Assembly (NCBI GenBank): GCA_002710745.1
Contig: PALW01000045.1
Span: 21,569-31,172 of the forward strand
Direction of reading: 5' to 3'
From: Porticoccaceae bacterium
GTDB lineage: Bacteria > Pseudomonadota > Gammaproteobacteria > Pseudomonadales > Porticoccaceae
Length of the DNA: 9,604 bases
The translations under genes and the position numbers were made by a program. Below the pieces are notes generated by a model, which saw only the letters and a list, made by a program, of their open reading frames with translations, had not been told where the DNA came from and did no database searches. Shown piece by piece: positions 5,646-9,604 of this stretch (within the stretch, counting starts at the first letter, position 1; every line of letters starts with the position of its first letter).

Positions 5646-6668
5646 ATGAAATATATCGGTGAAACGGATTATGACCACAAAGGATTATCTCCGAGATCTG
5701 GCGTATTACTTTGCAATCTAGGTACTCCCGACAAACCCTCTTCCTCTAAACTACGTTCATACTTAAAGCAATTTTTAAGCGATCCGAGAGTAGTTGAAGT
5801 TCCGAGGATCATTTGGTGGTTGGTGCTCAATTTAATTATATTGACAATCAGACCAAGACGGTCTGCGAAACTCTATCAAACTGTCTGGACTGAGGACGGC
5901 TCTCCATTGCTTGTCAACTCACTATCACAAACAGAAAAACTCAAGACCGCTTTAGAAAAAAAATATAATTATGAAATTCCTGTCGAACTTGGAATGCGTT
6001 ATGGAAATCCATCAATACATTCCGCAATAAAAAAATTGACGTCGCAAAACGTTAGAAATATTACCGTTCTCCCTCTCTACCCTCAATATTCCGGTGCAAC
6101 AACAGGGTCCACTTTTGATGCTATTGCGGATGTTTTCAAAAAAACTAGGTGGGTACCCGAACTTCATTTTGTAGGAGGTTATCACCAGTCCTCAAAGTTT
6201 ATCCGCGCACTTGTCAAGACTGTAGAGAACCAACTTAAAAAAAGTGGTAACCCAGACATGATCATTATGTCCTATCATGGAACACCTGAGAGATATCTAA
6301 AGAATGGAGATCCATATCATTGCTTTTGTCATCAAACTACCCGTTTAGTGTCTGAAGCACTGAATTTTGAGAGTGATAAAATAATTACCACTTTTCAGTC
6401 TCGATTTGGAAGAGAACCCTGGTTGCAGCCTTATACTGACGAAACAATAGAATCTCTCCCACCAAAAAATATTAAAAAAATATTTATTATTTGCCCAGGA
6501 TTTTCGTCAGACTGTCTTGAAACATTGGAAGAAATTAACGGAGAGGCAAGAGAGATATTCTTAGAGGCGGGTGGAGAAGAATTTGAGTATATCTATTGCC
6601 TAAATGATGATAATGAACATATCGAAGTTCTTATGGACATAGTCAGTCCATATTTAAGCGTTAACTAA
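5646..6668 (+). CDS. hemH: Ferrochelatase (protoporphyrin ferrochelatase)
   Basis: A 340-residue ferrochelatase, which inserts Fe2+ into protoporphyrin IX in the last step of protoheme synthesis, at the inner face of the membrane. Visible family blocks are GVLLCNLGTPDKP near the N-terminus, LSDPRVVEVP, the SPLLVNS block, LPLYPQYSGATTGSTFD, the catalytic-His segment SYHGTPERY, QSRFGREPWLQPYTDET and PGFSSDCLETLEEI with its conserved acidic residues. Length matches proteobacterial enzymes. The start is the ATG at 5646, with GGAG (5636-5639) 6 bases upstream. The in-frame TTG at 5634 would have only 3 bases to AAGGAA and is rejected. The gene is transcribed alone, divergent from prfC, and its last 8 bases overlap the convergent sirtuin gene. 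Confidence 0.97.
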   Translation: MKYIGETDYDHKGLSPRSGVLLCNLGTPDKPSSSKLRSYLKQFLSDPRVVEVPRIIWWLVLNLIILTIRPRRSAKLYQTVWTEDGSPLLVNSLSQTEKLKTALEKKYNYEIPVELGMRYGNPSIHSAIKKLTSQNVRNITVLPLYPQYSGATTGSTFDAIADVFKKTRWVPELHFVGGYHQSSKFIRALVKTVENQLKKSGNPDMIIMSYHGTPERYLKNGDPYHCFCHQTTRLVSEALNFESDKIITTFQSRFGREPWLQPYTDETIESLPPKNIKKIFIICPGFSSDCLETLEEINGEAREIFLEAGGEEFEYIYCLNDDNEHIEVLMDIVSPYLSVN

Positions 6669-7470
6669 TAAAGGCAGCCCACTCTGAGAGTACCTCTGAG
6701 CAGTCCGCTGATACTTTTATATCCGTGATATTATCAGCTCTAGTCGGACTTTTATTAATAATAATTAATTTCTTTCTTGCTTCTTTGGCAAGCCGACAAA
6801 ACCGAAAACCCGAATATGTGTTAAGTGAAGACCCAACAACTAGAACACCATTCGATGATTTGAGGCTATCAATCGCTTTTGAAACTATATGCTTTGGGAC
6901 CGAGTCGCCAAAGAAAACAGCATCAGGTTTCAGAATACCTCCACAATTTGGACAATCTGGTACAAAAAAAGATCCATAGGGTATTTTATCAATTTCAGCA
7001 TCTCCATCCGGGAGAATAGCTCCTGTTATTACTGCATAGTGCGGATTGTTTTCAATCAAAACATTTTGTATATATTGTCGAGCAAGTTTTAGTCCGCAGC
7101 TCAGACAGGTCACAGAATCTAAACGACCATGGAGATCTATAACATCGGTGCTACCTGCTTTTTGATGCAAACCGTCTACATTTTGCGTCGTGAGGCAGGA
7201 AATACCTCCTTTTTTTTGTATATGTGCAAGATGTAAATGATTTTGGTTCGGCTTGGCTTCGGACATAAATCGCCAACCAACCATGTTTCGAGCCCAGAAT
7301 CGTCTTCTAACATCAGAGGAACGAATAAAATCTTGGCTTTCAACTGGTATTGATCTAGTCCAGTTTCCCTCACTATCCCGGTACGTTGGAATACCCGAAT
7401 CAAGGCTAACCCCCGCACCCGTGAGCACAAACCAATTATTTCTTGATACAAGTTCTTTTAAAATATCCAT
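6661..7470 (-). CDS. Class II (SIRT4-like) NAD-dependent protein deacylase, Sir2 family
   Basis: A 269-residue sirtuin that removes acyl groups from lysines using NAD+. It shows LTGAGVSLDSGIPTYRD (16-32) for NAD binding, TQNVDGLHQKAG (95-106), the catalytic His in DLHG (H114), a zinc ribbon CLSC (122/125) and CPNC (173/176), and VVGSSLNTYSG (211-221). The LPDGDAEI segment between the zinc pairs and the NW-x-R/RRRFWARN helix resemble class II sirtuins (SIRT4 group) rather than CobB, so the acyl preference may not be acetyl. The start is the ATG at 7470, with AAGG 5 bases upstream; a TTG at 7518 would add 16 residues with no family similarity. It is divergent from proA, with a 110-base gap, and convergent with hemH. 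Confidence 0.93.
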   Translation of the reverse strand: MDILKELVSRNNWFVLTGAGVSLDSGIPTYRDSEGNWTRSIPVESQDFIRSSDVRRRFWARNMVGWRFMSEAKPNQNHLHLAHIQKKGGISCLTTQNVDGLHQKAGSTDVIDLHGRLDSVTCLSCGLKLARQYIQNVLIENNPHYAVITGAILPDGDAEIDKIPYGSFFVPDCPNCGGILKPDAVFFGDSVPKHIVSKAIDSLKSSNGVLVVGSSLNTYSGFRFCRLAKEARKKLIIINKSPTRADNITDIKVSADCSEVLSEWAAFIS

Positions 7471-7580
7471 CGAAACCTTAAAATTGCAAATTAATAAATT
7501 AGATAAAATAAAACTCAACTAAATTAAGTTAGCGCCAGAAAAAATAATACGTTCCATAAAACTAATTAGAGATTAAAAAA

Positions 7581-8834
7581 ATTAATATATTATCTTCAAT
7601 AACTGAGATTGCTCAAAAAGCAAAAAAAGCATCAAAACAAGCTCGCAGTCTTACAACAAAAGCAAAAAATGAACTACTTGCCTCTATAAGTTACGAGATC
7701 GATAAAAACAAAGCAAAAATAATTACTGCCAACAGCATTGATATTGAAAACCTGCCGATTAGAACGAAAGATAGTTTCAGGGATAGATTATTATTGGATG
7801 AACCGAGAATCGAGAATATGCTTACTAGTATCTCGGATATCATTGACCTGCCTGATCCAATCGGTCAGATTATTGACCTTGGGAAAAGACCAAATGGTCT
7901 CCATATTAAAAAAATGAGAATCGCGCTTGGCGTCATAGGAATAATTTATGAATCGAGACCAAATGTTACCACCGACGCTTCAGCCCTTTGCCTGAAATCA
8001 GGAAACTCAGTAATTCTCAGGGGAGGAAGCGAATCCATCAACACGAATTTAGCCATAGGGAAAATTATTAGAAAATCATTGATCAATAATTCTGTGGATC
8101 CAAATTTAGTTCAAGTCATAGAAGACACATCGAGAGATCTTGTCTCTGAAATTGCCAGTGCCGATGAATATATTGATTTAATAATACCTCGTGGCAGTAA
8201 AGAGCTACTTAAGTTTTTACAAAAGCATGCGACGATTCCAATGATTAAGCACCTTGACGGGGTTTGTCACGTCTTTATTGACGATTCGGCGGATATTAAA
8301 AAATCTCTTGATATCTCGGTAAATTCAAAGACAAATCGTTTCGGCGTTTGTAATGCAATGGAGACTTTGCTTGTATCAGAGATAATCGCCGTTAATTTCT
8401 TACCTAAATTCGCAAAGATTCTAATGGAGAAAAAAGTCGAAATCAGGGGATGTGATGCCAGCAGGAAAATTGTTCCAAACTTAAAAATAGCCTCTGAGGC
8501 TGACTGGCAAGAGGAATATTTGGCTCCAATACTTGCCGTAAAGGTTGTTGCTGGACTTGATGATGCGATCAATCATATTAATAAATTTGGTTCTCATCAC
8601 ACAGATGCGATCGTCTCTGAAAATGAAGAGCATCAAAAGAGATTTTTAAGAGAAATTGAATCGAGTTCGGTTCTCGTAAATACTTCGACACGATTCGCTG
8701 ATGGCTTTGAATATGGTCTCGGCGCTGAGATTGGGATTTCCACTGATAAAATTCATGCAAGAGGTCCTGTTGGTCTCGAAGGATTGACATCATTGAAATG
8801 GGTCGTATCAGGAAATGGACAGGTAAGAGACTAA
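7581..8834 (+). CDS. proA: Gamma-glutamyl phosphate reductase, probable AUU start
   Basis: ProA reduces gamma-glutamyl phosphate with NADPH to glutamate semialdehyde, the second step of proline synthesis. Family blocks include LGVIGIIYESRPNV, LKSGNSVILRGG, IPRGS, the catalytic Cys in TNRFGVCNAMETLLV (about C257), VNTSTRFADG, LGAEIGIST and HARGPVGLEGLTS. The similarity to the ProA N-terminus (SITEIAQKAKKASKQARSL onwards) runs well upstream of the first TTG at 7794, so that codon is internal. Between the in-frame stop at 7563 and 7794 there is no in-frame ATG, GTG or TTG at the expected N-terminus. ATT at 7581 gives 417 residues, equal to E. coli ProA, and has AGAG 9 bases upstream; ATA at 7587 or 7599 are alternatives. 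No proB is present. It is first in a likely operon with nadD and rsfS. Confidence 0.93.
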   Translation: MNILSSITEIAQKAKKASKQARSLTTKAKNELLASISYEIDKNKAKIITANSIDIENLPIRTKDSFRDRLLLDEPRIENMLTSISDIIDLPDPIGQIIDLGKRPNGLHIKKMRIALGVIGIIYESRPNVTTDASALCLKSGNSVILRGGSESINTNLAIGKIIRKSLINNSVDPNLVQVIEDTSRDLVSEIASADEYIDLIIPRGSKELLKFLQKHATIPMIKHLDGVCHVFIDDSADIKKSLDISVNSKTNRFGVCNAMETLLVSEIIAVNFLPKFAKILMEKKVEIRGCDASRKIVPNLKIASEADWQEEYLAPILAVKVVAGLDDAINHINKFGSHHTDAIVSENEEHQKRFLREIESSSVLVNTSTRFADGFEYGLGAEIGISTDKIHARGPVGLEGLTSLKWVVSGNGQVRD

Positions 8835-8835
8835 A

Positions 8836-9480
8836 ATGACATTGGCTTATTTTGGTGGGTGTTTCGATCCATTTCACAATGGTCATCTAAACATTGCTCA
8901 AGACCTAGTTGATCATTTGGATATAAAAAATCTAAAAATATTGCCTACAGGCCAGCCTCCGCACAAGGAGACATTTTCAATTTCGCATGAGCACAGGCTC
9001 AATATGATTAAAATTGGAATTGAGAAAGATTTGCATCATATTTCCATAGAGGATTATGAAATAAAGAGCATCGGTGCTTCATACAGTGTTAAAACATTTA
9101 AATATCTTAGAGAAAAATTTGGGTCTGAGGTATCAATAATACTTTGCATAGGTGAAGATGCTCTTGAATCAATAAATACTTGGTACAACTGGAGAGAGCT
9201 TCTCAACTACTGTCATTTAGCCGTAGTCTCTCGAAAAGGTTTTAGGCCAACCCGCGGCAAGGAGATAACTGATTGGCTAAAAGAAAAAAGATGTGAAAAT
9301 ATTACCATTTTAAAAAAAAGAGCGTTTGGAAATATATATTTTTGCAATCTTTCACAACTCGAAATAAGCTCTAGTGAGATTCGCAAGAATATAAAATTGG
9401 GTAGAAAATTTGATGGATTAGTGCCCTTAAAAATAAGACACTACATTAACGAGCACCATCTATATAGAGACATAAAATGA
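8836..9480 (+). CDS. nadD: Nicotinate-nucleotide adenylyltransferase
   Basis: A 214-residue enzyme joining nicotinate mononucleotide and ATP to deamido-NAD, common to de novo and salvage NAD synthesis. The nucleotidyltransferase signature appears as FGGCFDPFHNGHL (5-17) with the H-x-G-H pair, then PTGQPPHK, the substrate-loop region GEDALESINTWYNWREL and the C-terminal ISSSEIR motif. Cys replaces the more common Thr or Ser in GG[TS]FDP. The ATG follows the proA stop by one base, so translational coupling is likely. The order proA-nadD-rsfS is typical of gammaproteobacteria. Confidence 0.96.
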   Translation: MTLAYFGGCFDPFHNGHLNIAQDLVDHLDIKNLKILPTGQPPHKETFSISHEHRLNMIKIGIEKDLHHISIEDYEIKSIGASYSVKTFKYLREKFGSEVSIILCIGEDALESINTWYNWRELLNYCHLAVVSRKGFRPTRGKEITDWLKEKRCENITILKKRAFGNIYFCNLSQLEISSSEIRKNIKLGRKFDGLVPLKIRHYINEHHLYRDIK

Positions 9481-9604
9481 ACTCAAAAAATACAGAACTA
9501 TCACTAGTAAATGAACTTGATAACTCAAAAGCACATGATGTCGTAACTATCAACGTCTCTGAAATCACTAGCGAAATGATGTCAATGATAATCGCTACTG
9601 GGAA
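9477..9604 (+). CDS. rsfS: Ribosome silencing factor RsfS, 5' part (cut by window edge)
   Basis: The first 42 codons of an RsfS/YbeB/Iojap-family protein run off the right edge. RsfS binds ribosomal protein uL14 and blocks subunit joining in nutrient limitation. The visible sequence matches the family start: LVNELDNSKAHDVVTINV, then SEITSEMMSMIIATGN, corresponding to the usual D-[IV]-V-x-[LI]-D-V and DYMVIATG blocks. The ATG overlaps the nadD stop as ATGA, so translation is probably coupled. Its position after nadD supports the call. Confidence 0.92.
   Translation, partial: MNSKNTELSLVNELDNSKAHDVVTINVSEITSEMMSMIIATG

Noticed and set aside
7794..8834. Short proA starting at TTG 7794
   Set aside because: It would remove about 71 N-terminal residues that clearly match ProA (AQKAKKASKQARSL onwards) and has no ribosome site.
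8578..8886. Minus-strand 102-codon open frame over the proA-nadD junction
   Set aside because: It is antisense to two well-supported genes, with no family resemblance and no ribosome site.

Overview
This window reads as a chromosomal segment of an AT-rich, probably marine and planktonic, gammaproteobacterium. The assignment rests on the gene order proA-nadD-rsfS, a prfC gene encoding RF3, a proteobacterial-type ferrochelatase and a gammaproteobacterial-looking tRNA-Phe 3' half. The exact lineage cannot be fixed from the sequence alone.

Left edge (1-104): a 49-nt 3' half of tRNA-Phe(GAA), from the anticodon stem to CCA, follows sequence that is not a tRNA 5' half. This is what the distal attachment site of a tRNA-integrated genomic island looks like, so the element would lie to the left and the chromosome to the right. 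Next, on the minus strand (105-1679), is a secreted purple-acid-phosphatase-like metallophosphoesterase with an unusual PAS-like insertion.

Region 1792-2225 is the highlight. It is a compact cassette with its own near-consensus promoter, two tandem glutamine riboswitch aptamers (glnA / Downstream-peptide class), an extra hairpin with a CUUG loop, a strong Shine-Dalgarno sequence, a 60-codon gene for a YRG-repeat (DUF4278-like) protein and an intrinsic terminator. Both the riboswitch class and the protein family are best known from cyanobacteria and their phages. The cassette therefore looks like a transferred, self-contained glutamine-responsive small-protein module in a gammaproteobacterial setting.

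Region 2232-5530, minus strand: an AI-2E family membrane protein, then the pair prfC and a PlsC-like acyltransferase, transcribed in the order prfC then acyltransferase and almost touching. Divergent from prfC is hemH (5646-6668, plus), which converges on and overlaps by 8 bp a class II (SIRT4-like) sirtuin gene (6661-7470, minus).

Region 7581-9604, plus strand: proA (proline synthesis), nadD (NAD synthesis) and the start of rsfS (ribosome silencing) are packed as an operon with 1-nt spacing and an ATGA overlap. proA has no ATG, GTG or TTG at its homology-supported start and probably initiates at an AUU codon. Outside the riboswitch cassette and the attachment site this is ordinary housekeeping DNA.
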